The notes beneath the pieces were generated by a model that was not told the DNA's origin, did no database searches, and saw only the letters and a list, made by a program, of their open reading frames with translations. Below are positions 50,101-56,470 of a DNA stretch of 64,000 nt, one piece after another (within the stretch, counting starts at the first letter, position 1; every line of letters begins with the position of its first letter). Origin of the DNA: Oxyruncus cristatus (lineage: Eukaryota > Chordata > Aves > Passeriformes > Cotingidae); the NCBI GenBank assembly GCA_013399855.1, contig VXAY01000172.1:4225957-4289956 (forward strand). Direction: 5' to 3'. Made by a program: the position numbers and the translations under genes.

Positions 50101-53100
50101 GAAAACAGTATCCATGGTAGTGTAAAAGTAGCATAGAAGGCTTCCAGCTGTGCTCACTGTGTGGTGTTTGCACACAGCTTGGTACCAGACCAGATAGCAG
50201 GGAGCAGCCCAGGAGAGTGGGAGAGAGTGGAAAGGAATGATCTGCTGCTTCTGGGAATAGTATTTTTGAGCTGGAATGTAAAGTGCAAAGCAGGCCTGGG
50301 TTATCTGGCCTCTGTGGTAATAAGGTGCATTTGGGATGAAAAAAAGAATGAAGGAGATTTGGACTTAGGAGAGAGCACTTTAAAATTAGGGTATTGGTTT
50401 GAAATCTGTTACCTGGAGAGCAGCAGTGTATTACACCATGTCAATGAGATGATATCAGTTATTTATTGCTCTCCACAACTACCCAAAAGGAGGTTGTAGC
50501 AAGGTGGGTGTAAGGCTCTTCTAAGCAAATAGCAACAGGACAAGAGGAAATGACCTCAAGCTGTGCCAGAGGAGGTTCAGGTTTGACATTGCAAAGAATT
50601 TCTTTACTGAAAGGATTGTCAGGCATTGGAATGGACTGCCCAGGGACGTGGTGGAGTCACGATACCTGGAGGTGTTCAGGAGACGACTGGACGAGGCACA
50701 TGGCGTTATGGATTAGTTGATAGGGTGGTCAAAGGTTGGACTCAATGATCTTGGAGGTCTTTTCCAACCTTAATGATTCTATAATTCCATTTGACATTGT
50801 AGTGTTTAAATGGAAGAATTATGTTTCTGATAAAATAACTAAATTTCTTATTTTTTAGGCTGATAATACTAACATTTTAATTCAACTGAAGAAGGAAAAT
50901 GAATTTGCCCACAGTGAAGTGCAGCAGTGGATGAAATCCTGTAAGCAGATGGAACAGGAAAAGGAAATGTTGCAAAAACAACTAGTTGAATGTGATGAAC
51001 TACTAAAGAAGAAAAATTTAACTATGTCAAAGCATAAGAAAGAAGGTAACTGAATCTAGATTCAGTCTTAATGCTTCTTAGCAGTGCATTTGTTTGTAAA
51101 TCTTTCATGTTCCCTAAAATTTTGACTTGCATGTGCAGCTCTAATACAGAGCATGATTCTTAAGTAGGATAAAAAAGTACAGCTGCAAATTTGTCAAACG
51201 TTTTCAAAATCTAGTTAATATGTTTTTCTCTTAAAGTAAGAGAGACAAATCTGGATTATGAATAAATATTCTAAGTATTTTATTTTTGTGGTTAAAAGTG
51301 ATTTATGGAAGGGGTGTTTTTCTTAATTAAAGTTTGTGTGCAAGTTCTTTCATCATTTTCCAAAAAGCTTTTTCCTCTGATTCTCATGCTTTTTCTTCAT
51401 ATTCTGGCTCATCTCATGAGATGCACTGTATTGTAACTGATAATTAAAGGAAGTTATGGGTAGAAACTTGTGTGTTCAGAAGATACAAAAGGACAGGGAA
51501 AATGTTTGCCCATACACTGGTCAAGGATTCTTTTCAAAATTTGCATGTTTTCTCTATTTAACAAGTAAATTATTATGTCTGTCATATTATTGAATTTGTT
51601 ACACAGTTGTTTTTTTATAGTTGCACTGTTATAGAACATATAGAAAAATTAAAAGATGTGTGACCGTTGCATTATAAATTCTTAAATATGCGTCTTTTTG
51701 ACAGTTATATGAATAATAATAATGGTTTTCTTTGAAAGGTGATGCTGATGATGTCATTACAGAAGAAATTAAATTAAAACTGGAAGAATTACAGGAATCT
51801 ACAGAAGTTAAGACAAGAGAAGCAAATGAGAACTTGGAGAAATACTGCTCTCTAATTGTTAAATATTATAAACTAGAGGAAGAAAATGAGATGCTAAAAA
51901 CACAAGTGAATTTGCTGAGTGCTCAGCTGAAACAGCCAACAAGTGATGCTGTCAGCACTCCTTTGCTGAATTCTGATCATTCATTAACTGTAAGCAATCA
52001 GTCTGTCAAAGAGATAAGGTCAGACGAAGATGCTACTAAGCTTCCAAATAAAAGGCAGAGATGTGAACGCAACAGGAAAGACAACAGAGAGCCAAGATCT
52101 CCTGCACCAGAGACTTCATCAAAAAAGAAAAGGAAGTGTGATATCTCTCAAAATCTGCTGTGTCAGGAGAACGCTGACAGCATGCTAGATGGGCTTCCAG
52201 AAGTAGTGCAAAAAGGTATTTATAGTGTTTTATAAAGGCAAACATTCCCTGAGTACTGCAGGTGTGCTCTTCTTTGTTTGTTGAATTAGTTTCCCTCTGT
52301 GTTGATTTGCAATATATTAAACCGATTAAAATTCCCGGAGTCAAAACTGTCTTGCCCACAGCAGTAATGTATTACCATCTTCATGAGAGTTCACTTGCAA
52401 ACTGCTCTGAACGCAATGAAATTAGGTAGACTGATATGCCATATAAAGGTTCACTGTAGCAGAAAGTAGTTGAGAAGATTGTACAAATAAGGGCTTGAAA
52501 AATACATTGTACGTTCAACTACCTAGTAAGTAGCCCTTTATAATAAATTTAATTTCAATCATTAAAGGACAAGCCATAGGGATACTGAATTGCCTCAGAT
52601 TTGGTGATCACTCCCAGAAGTCAGGATTTCTAAGGCTAAACATTGCATTTCATTTTCTTACTAGCATTACTGTTTTTCTTAAAATATACCTGTTCTGAGA
52701 ACATGTGCCAGTTAAAGTTTGACTTTTAGGCTAGATAGAGAGATAACAGACAATCTGTAACACTCTAGTTCTGCAAGACAAAAATATTAAAAACCAAGAG
52801 TGTCATGTCATGGTATCATGAACTAACAAGTACATGTTTTCAGACTGAAACTGTTCTCCACAAAATAATGTACTTGTAAAGAAAAAGACCAAGCAATTGT
52901 TTGAATTCTGATCTAATTCTCTGGTTGTGCTCCATGGTTTCCAAGTTTTGCATATGAATTTTGGAATACACATGATCTATTCAGCAATCTTTTTGATCCA
53001 TTTTCTTGGATAGAACAAATGACTTATTTCAATCAGCTATTTTTATCCCTGTTGTGAAAAAAGAAATCCGTTTGAGAAAGTTTAATTTATTTAGCTGGTT

Positions 53101-56100
53101 TTAATGGAAGCTGTTTATTTTTCAGGATTTGCTGACATCCCCACTGGCAAGTCTAGCCCTTATATCTTGCGTAGAACAGCTCTACACCTCAGAACGAGTC
53201 CCCATCTGGCTTCCTCAAGTGAGAAACAGCCTTTGCCTAAACAAGACTTTCAGAAGTGCAGACCAGATCATCCTGGTGAGCGTTCCTGTCCGACACCTGG
53301 TGGCAGCAAACCACAAAAGGTAACTTAAAGATTTTATCTGAGTATGAAAGTCAGGGGGAAAACTCAAGGCATTCACTAAATGTATTCATCTCTCCAAGTA
53401 AGTTTGAGGACATATCATCATTCTTTATGTCTCTCAAGAATACAGTGAAGATCATAAATACTGAATCACTAAAATATGACATAGGTCTTGTCCATGTTAG
53501 CAATCTGCCAATTGATTGTGGGATGTTATTTGTGACTTCATAGGGAAAAACCACTGAGAAATATAAAATCAATATAGGTATATTTTCAATTTCTTATAAT
53601 GGATACTAAAGAGCAGATATTCCTTATCCCGTGGTTTCTTAGGTTTGAGAGAAATTACACACCAAAAGGATTAACCTCTGGGAGTTTGAGTTTAAAGTTT
53701 TCTGCCAGCAACTTTTCTTGGAATTCCAAGTTACAGATGCTGTAAAATAATGACAGATATTTGAGACACTGTTAAACATGTAAATAGGGAACATTTAGAT
53801 AGTAAAGAAACTATCATATTGAGTGGTTTTTGTTGGAAGGGACTTAAAGATCATCTAGTTCCAACTTCCCTGCTATGGACAGGAACACCTTCCACTAGAC
53901 CACCTTGCTCATGCTTACAGATTTTGATGTTATCAAAACAGATAAATACTACGCAGTTAGATTTTGAAAGACGATTTTTATTAAAAAAAGGTTAGTAACT
54001 GAAGTTTACATTAACTTTTCTAGTGTTTTCAGCAATAGACACGCTGCTGAATGTTTCACAGAACATCAGAATAAGGCATTCTTTGTAAGCTGATGCAAGT
54101 GCTTTGCAGATTATAGAAAAAGGTTCCAGCTTTAGGACAGAAATAAAGTTTTGTTGTCCAAAATCTCCTCCAAAGTTTGTAAGTGTGCTAGCTCAACCTG
54201 AGCAATAAGAGAATAGCTATTAGATACTGATAGTTCTTTATATGAGGGCTACATAGAAATATGTCAGTAGATAAAAATTCTTCCAGTTAACCAGGTTACA
54301 CGAAAACATTCTCTTGGCAATCAGTGTAATCTGGTGCACAGCTTTTTGGTTTTCTCTTGGTTTTTTCATTCTTGTTTGTTTGGTTTTTTGTTTGTTTTTT
54401 TTAAATGCAGTTATTTTGTATAAGCACATAAAGTATGTTGGCAAGATACCAAAAGTTAGTAAAGGCAAGTAACATGTAGTTTAATGGATGTATAGATTTT
54501 GAGGCCAGAAAGGACTATTGGGAAGACAGGTCAGGTCAGAGCCATAATTTTTTTGGAACTATAGCCGTAGGAAATCTGTATTTTGCAGTGAGAGTGAATC
54601 CACTGAATCTGAGTATGTTGTTTCAAGGGATAATTACCATACTTGCCAAAATTTGCTGCTTCTTACAGACATTGCCTGGAGGTCTGTGTTTTATTACTGT
54701 TTCATTAAGTGATGCCAATAACTTTTATTTACACTCATTTATGTATGTTTCCCTGTAAGGTTAGAAAGAAATGGTGTTGCTTGTAAACAATCTCAGTAGT
54801 GCAAAAAGAAAGGAAGCCTTGGTCACAGAAAGTTGGGTGGTAATCACCTGCCAGCATGTGTAAGCTCGTTGTAGGCTCTTGCTGATCGTATTCAAGGTTA
54901 AAACAAAGAACAAGCAATCCGTAATAATTTTTTTTCCAATTTAACTGGGGGAGGAATTTCCCAAACAGTCCTCCTCTTTTTCTTAGCTTGTATTGACTAG
55001 GTCTAAGGACAGGCTACTCCTCACCTTCAACTAGATAGGAAAAATAAAGATTTCAGGGCTGTTTCCCACCCCCACCTCCCTCCCCCCCCGCCAAGTGTAA
55101 ATGTGCAAAAAGTCATCAGTTCCAGGAATTTATGCCCTTCTGTCTTAGACATTGCTGGACATGTGTGTTTGTTTTCTTTCAAATGACGTACATCTGGGAA
55201 TTTCAGGAGGAATGCTCATAATTTCATTTATTGAAACGTGCTGTTTTCATGCTTTATGTTAATACAGTAAATGGTGTCTCTTGTTTCCTTCTCTTTGACA
55301 GGTACTTGTATGTACTTCATTTTAAGTATCCAGTTTCAAACTGTTGCAAATTTCTCAAGGTGTTTAAAATGCGCCTGTCATTTTCATACGCAAATTTATT
55401 CACTTTTCTGTGTGAATTTAATGTAGAATTTAAATTGACTGCTTTGACTGCACATCAGTTAAAATGTGAAAGCAGTGGTTTCTGTCCAGGTGTCAGCAAA
55501 AAAGTGACGCCTATGTTTTATTTTTGCAGAGTATGTACAGAAAATTGCAATACAGATCTTGGTACACAATAGCAGGTGCCTTAGTAAACAGATTAGAAGT
55601 ACTTTCTGTTCCTGGGGTAGCTTTTTTTCTGCTTCTGGCAAGTAGCTTACCAGCTGTGTAACAAATATTCCATCTTGCACCACACCAAAACAACTGTTAG
55701 TTAACAAGTCTCACTGTATTGTATATTCAAAGTGATAACTGTCTTAAATTTTTTTTTTTCTGTTTTCAGTATGTCTGTGTTTTTTCCCAAATCCCCAATA
55801 TTTAGGCTTTTGCAGCAAGTCTTTTGACCCAGTGCAGAAAGCTAATATGGTTTTCCATTACCTGTAAACAATGATATTTTTGTTTGTGTTACAGGAAAAT
55901 GATGAGCAGCAGTCCCAAGCAGTAACAGCTTTGCCACCAAAGAGTTCTACTTCAAGGTCACCGCTTGGCCTGTGTAAACAATCCCCAAAACCTCTCTCTG
56001 ATAATACTAGGGAGAGTCATATGATGCACAAAACCAAAAATTCTCCAGATGAACAAGGATTATCTGAGCAAGATGAGCAAAAAGAAAATTGTAAGGTGCA

Positions 56101-56104
56101 GTAA
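16954..56104 (+). CDS. CENPF: Centromere protein F (mitosin), complete gene, 19 coding exons
   Basis: This is a large, mostly coiled-coil, cell-cycle-regulated protein of the nuclear matrix, nuclear envelope and outer kinetochore. It binds microtubules, dynein regulators (NDE1/NDEL1), Bub1 and mitochondrial Miro. The joined exons (given separately) total 8841 nt, or 2946 residues, against about 3114 in human. The start [20 protein letters not shown] matches the conserved vertebrate N-terminus, and the protein ends ENCKVQ. Visible features are heptad-rich coiled coil over most of residues 1-2720, a single copy of the ~177-residue internal repeat (about 2121-2300), basic clusters KRQR (2758-2761) and KKKRK (2782-2786) forming a bipartite-type NLS, the FADIPTGK / SPYILRRT block from F2814, and a C-terminal CKVQ CAAX box (2943-2946). 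All introns are GT-AG and no frameshift is present. The call rests on recall of the human protein; identity across the rod is moderate. Confidence 0.96.
18390..18586 (+). CDS. CENPF: CENPF exon 3, residues 55-120
   Basis: Acceptor CCAACTAG|GTTGAA, donor GAAAAG|GTGAGG. It encodes VENEKNES through LEQELKR, a heptad coiled coil matching the human N-terminal region. It ends in phase 2. Confidence 0.95.
20832..20947 (+). CDS. CENPF: CENPF exon 4, residues 120-159
   Basis: Acceptor CCCAAACAG|ACACAAA, donor AATG|GTAAAT. It encodes [10 protein letters not shown] through [10 protein letters not shown], matching the human FTTPLTPSQ segment. It ends in phase 1. Confidence 0.93.
21829..21870 (-). repeat. 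CR1 3'-end fragment (short)
   Basis: GAATCCTAGAATATTTGAAG followed by TTGGAAGGGACC matches the reversed 3' tail of avian CR1. It lies next to a CR1 fragment of the opposite orientation. Confidence 0.55.
21882..22595 (+). mobile_element. CR1 LINE fragment, ORF2 3' region, intron 4
   Basis: The sequence encodes, with frame breaks, peptide remnants typical of the end of the CR1 reverse-transcriptase ORF ([47 protein letters not shown]). It continues with the familiar CR1 3' sequence (GCCAGCAGTGTGCCCAAGTG, CTGGAGAAAATGAGGCTCAG). The element is truncated at both ends and lacks the 3' ATTCTATGA tail. It is inactive. Confidence 0.9.
22765..22825. repeat. TA-rich microsatellite
   Basis: Interrupted (TA)n and T runs in intron 4. 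Confidence 0.8.
23097..23188 (+). CDS. CENPF: CENPF exon 5, residues 159-189
   Basis: Acceptor CTTGGTAG|GTGCTAAG, donor CTTAAG|GTAAGT. It encodes [20 protein letters not shown], matching the human KYEDLKEKYNKEVEE segment. It ends in phase 0. Confidence 0.93.
24290..24480 (+). repeat. Possible old, highly diverged CR1 fragment
   Basis: GTTCGTTAGTGATCTGAAAA, then AATATGGTTAAAGACCACAC and TTTTGCGACACTAAAT, recalls the CR1 ORF2 segment before the 3' end (atcaatgatctggatgagg, gtttgcagatgacacca). It is too diverged to be certain. Confidence 0.35.
25969..26236 (+). CDS. CENPF: CENPF exon 6, residues 190-279
   Basis: Acceptor GGACACAG|AAAATAAAT, donor CCAAG|GTATCT. It contains [20 protein letters not shown], almost identical to human, and later [12 protein letters not shown]. 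This is a non-coiled linker. It ends in phase 1. Confidence 0.95.
27722..27924 (+). CDS. CENPF: CENPF exon 7, residues 279-346
   Basis: Acceptor AAAATTCAG|AGCTAAAT, donor ACACAG|GTAAAA. It encodes a coiled coil ([14 protein letters not shown] through QLDQATTQ) and ends in phase 0. The longer open frame here reads into the intron. Confidence 0.93.
30405..30450. repeat. (TA)n microsatellite, intron 7
   Basis: Two near-perfect TA runs separated by TGTG, about 46 bp in total, roughly 200 bp upstream of exon 8. Likely length-polymorphic. Confidence 0.95.
30650..30775 (+). CDS. CENPF: CENPF exon 8, residues 347-388
   Basis: Acceptor ATTATAG|GTCCAA, donor CAACAG|GTAAGG. It encodes [20 protein letters not shown] and [19 protein letters not shown], closely matching human. 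It ends in phase 0. Confidence 0.95.
31651..31684. repeat. 17-bp tandem duplication, intron 8
   Basis: TAAGATTATCTTGTT occurs twice with a 17-bp period. Confidence 0.8.
32116..32244 (+). CDS. CENPF: CENPF exon 9, residues 389-431
   Basis: Acceptor TTTTTTAG|GAACTC, donor GACAAA|GTAGGA (a weaker donor, with G at +4 and A at +6). It encodes [19 protein letters not shown] through LQAEFDK and ends in phase 0. Confidence 0.93.
33857..33979 (+). CDS. CENPF: CENPF exon 10, residues 432-472
   Basis: Acceptor TTCTTACAG|GTAATG, donor TTTGAG|GTAACC. It encodes [20 protein letters not shown] and [13 protein letters not shown], matching the human KQQLENNLEEFKQKLCRAEQ segment. It ends in phase 0. Confidence 0.93.
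36405..36858 (+). mobile_element. CR1 LINE 3' fragment, intron 10
   Basis: Contains GGGGTCCCCTGCACAGGAAG, GGAGGGCCACCAAGTTGATT and GGACAAGGGGGAATGGTTTA, ending TTCCAACCCAAGCCATTCTA then TGATTAC. This is a CR1 3' end of a different subfamily from the intron 4 copy, with an internal deletion before the tail. Inactive. Confidence 0.9.
37938..38073 (+). CDS. CENPF: CENPF exon 11, residues 473-518
   Basis: Acceptor TTGTTTTAG|GAAGTG, donor ATGAAAA|GTGAGT. It encodes [17 protein letters not shown] through [13 protein letters not shown], matching the human [11 protein letters not shown]. It ends in phase 1. Confidence 0.95.
38682..38726. repeat. Perfect 24-bp palindrome overlapping a 9-bp-arm hairpin
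   Basis: ATATATTGTGAT is followed directly by its exact reverse complement (38682-38705). Overlapping it, TATGTGACA (38703-38711), a six-base loop, and TGTCACATA (38718-38726) form a second perfect inverted repeat. It lies in intron 11, about 400 bp before exon 12. No associated element is recognised. Confidence 0.9.
38748..38787. repeat. A/C low-complexity tract
   Basis: (AAAACC)-type repeats in intron 11, just downstream of the palindrome pair. Confidence 0.85.
39120..42562 (+). CDS. CENPF: CENPF exon 12 (3443 nt), residues 518-1665
   Basis: Acceptor TTTACAG|ATAAGAA, donor GAAAAT|GTAAGT. This giant exon encodes nearly continuous heptad coiled coil with short acidic and serine-rich linkers. 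Recognisable blocks include [46 protein letters not shown] and, near the end, [20 protein letters not shown] and [20 protein letters not shown], all with clear human CENPF counterparts. The phase closes at 0. The open frame extends about 85 nt into the intron and 46 nt upstream of the exon; those parts are not coding. Confidence 0.96.
43118..43156. repeat. T/G low-complexity tract
   Basis: (TTTTG)n with T runs in intron 12. No retroelement body is recognised. Confidence 0.85.
44169..46466 (+). CDS. CENPF: CENPF exon 13 (2298 nt), residues 1666-2431
   Basis: Acceptor CCTTGCAG|AACGCA, donor ACAAAG|GTAATA; phase 0 at both ends. It begins with a serine/asparagine-rich linker and then a long coiled coil. 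The internal repeat unit starting [19 protein letters not shown] (45534, residue 2121) occurs once and ends near ARLEQDK (about 46090). Human CENPF has two tandem copies of this unit at the same place. Confidence 0.96.
47021..47161 (+). CDS. CENPF: CENPF exon 14, residues 2432-2478
   Basis: Acceptor TTAATTTCAG|GTAAATG, donor AACAAA|GTAAGT. It encodes [20 protein letters not shown] and following coiled coil, 47 codons, phase 0. Confidence 0.92.
48139..48590 (-). mobile_element. CR1 LINE 3' fragment ending ~60 bp before exon 15
   Basis: It starts with the reversed tail (TCATAGAATCATAGAATT, GGAAAAGACCTCCGAGATCA), continues through CACTTCCCTGGGCAGCCCAT and GAATTTCTTCCTAATACCCA, and ends GTTGCTCTTCTCTGGACAGG. 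It is an antisense, 5'-truncated CR1 in intron 14. Its right end contributes a pyrimidine-rich, acceptor-like sequence close to the true exon 15 acceptor at 48650. Confidence 0.95.
48651..48827 (+). CDS. CENPF: CENPF exon 15, residues 2479-2537
   Basis: Acceptor TGTTTACAG|GTTCAG, donor CGAAAG|GTAAAT. It encodes [19 protein letters not shown] through [10 protein letters not shown], 59 codons, phase 0. A CR1 insertion ends only about 60 bp upstream of the acceptor. Confidence 0.92.
49525..49686 (+). CDS. CENPF: CENPF exon 16, residues 2538-2591
   Basis: Acceptor TTTCTCTAG|AATGAA, donor ACTAAG|GTAAGA. It encodes [18 protein letters not shown] and [20 protein letters not shown], matching the human QKLEIDLLKSSKEELNNSLK. 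Phase 0. Confidence 0.94.
49732..49766. repeat. 21-bp tandem duplication, intron 16
   Basis: CTGTGTAGTAAAAT occurs at 49732 and again at 49753, about 50 bp after the exon 16 donor. Confidence 0.75.
50463..50790 (+). mobile_element. CR1 LINE 3' fragment, intron 16
   Basis: TTATTGCTCTCCACAACTAC, GGAGGTTGTAGCAAGGTGGG, GCATTGGAATGGACTGCCCA and TTTTCCAACCTTAATGATTC follow the CR1 3' UTR in order. The sense copy ends about 70 bp upstream of the exon 17 acceptor (50858). Inactive. Confidence 0.95.
50859..51045 (+). CDS. CENPF: CENPF exon 17, residues 2592-2654
   Basis: Acceptor TTTTTTAG|GCTGAT, donor AAAGAAG|GTAACT. It encodes [20 protein letters not shown], then [16 protein letters not shown], matching the human SCKQLEEEKEILQKEL. 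It ends in phase 1. Confidence 0.94.
51739..52215 (+). CDS. CENPF: CENPF exon 18, residues 2654-2813, with NLS
   Basis: Acceptor TTGAAAG|GTGATG, donor CAAAAAG|GTATTT. It encodes the last coiled coil ([38 protein letters not shown]), then a basic linker with KRQR and KKKRK clusters (residues 2758-2786), then GLPEVVQK, identical in pattern to human GLPEVVKK. It ends in phase 1. Confidence 0.95.
53126..53319 (+). CDS. CENPF: CENPF exon 19, residues 2813-2877, Miro-binding block
   Basis: Acceptor TTTTTCAG|GATTTG, donor CAAAAG|GTAACT. It encodes [18 protein letters not shown] and LRTSPHLA, the most conserved C-terminal block of CENPF. The phenylalanine at residue 2814 aligns with human F2989, reported as needed for Miro binding. 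It ends in phase 0. Confidence 0.95.
53818..53925 (-). mobile_element. CR1 3' terminal fragment, intron 19
   Basis: GTTGGAAGGGACTTAAAGAT, CATCTAGTTCCAACTTCCCT and CTTCCACTAGACCACCTTGC match the reversed end of a CR1 subfamily. Only about 105 bp remain. Confidence 0.85.
54341..54404. repeat. T-rich low-complexity tract
   Basis: (TTTG)n and T runs in intron 19. Confidence 0.85.
54493..54545 (-). repeat. Ancient CR1-like 3' tail fragment
   Basis: ATAGATTTTGAGGCCAGAAA followed by GGACTATTGGGA and GGTCAGGTCAG recalls the old CR1 tail (atagactttaaggccagaagggaccattgtga). Short and diverged. Confidence 0.4.
55065..55089 (-). other. Potential G-quadruplex motif (G-rich on - strand)
   Basis: The + strand has C runs of 3, 5, 3 and 8 separated by one to four bases. 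The complementary strand therefore has four G runs with short loops, meeting the usual quadruplex pattern. It lies in intron 19 of CENPF. Confidence 0.7.
55895..56104 (+). CDS. CENPF: CENPF exon 20 (last), residues 2878-2946 and stop, CAAX box
   Basis: Acceptor GTGTTACAG|GAAAAT. It encodes [18 protein letters not shown], a serine/proline-rich tail, and ENCKVQ followed by TAA (56102-56104). CKVQ is the same CAAX box that is farnesylated in mammalian CENPF. The middle of this exon is poorly conserved relative to human. Confidence 0.94.
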   Translation, partial: ENDEQQSQAVTALPPKSSTSRSPLGLCKQSPKPLSDNTRESHMMHKTKNSPDEQGLSEQDEQKENCKVQ

Positions 56105-56470
56105 ATCTGTGTGGACTTAATCACAACTGAGAATAACGGATGATCAAAAAACAGTTTGTAAAATAAAAATCAGAACTGTATGGAGGGCACCATTTTCTCT
56201 TATCCAATGATTAATGATATATGGGTTCTGTAAAGCTTGTTTTTGAATATTTACTAATACCAATAGTCCCTCAAACTTATGAAATAGTAATAATTGTGGA
56301 ATTATAACTGTAGAATTTTCTGTAAATAGTTCTTTATAAATCTGTTAAAAAATTAAACCATGGAAAAAGCGGACCACACGTTGCCGTGTAGTTAGTTCAT
56401 TGTTGTCATTTTTAATGTGTACCAATGGTTGATTTGCAAATGGAAAATAAACTCATCTAAGTATCTCTAA
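56105..56470 (+). other. CENPF: CENPF 3' UTR (end approximate)
   Basis: AT-rich sequence between the stop codon and the polyadenylation signal at 56446-56451. The cleavage site is assumed to fall 10-30 nt downstream of the signal. Confidence 0.7.
56446..56451 (+). terminator. CENPF: Polyadenylation signal AATAAA
   Basis: A canonical hexamer 342 nt after the stop codon. AATAAA-like variants occur earlier (around 56161 and 56350), so alternative ends are possible. Confidence 0.65.

Larger units (their letters stand above)
17116..55894 (+). other. CENPF introns: content overview
   Basis: The 18 introns between coding exons range from about 0.55 to 4 kb (for example 33980-37937 and 18587-20831). 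Apart from the repeats listed separately they hold no recognisable genes on either strand. Short open frames within them, such as several at 19402-20278, show no protein-like features or homology I know. Confidence 0.6.
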
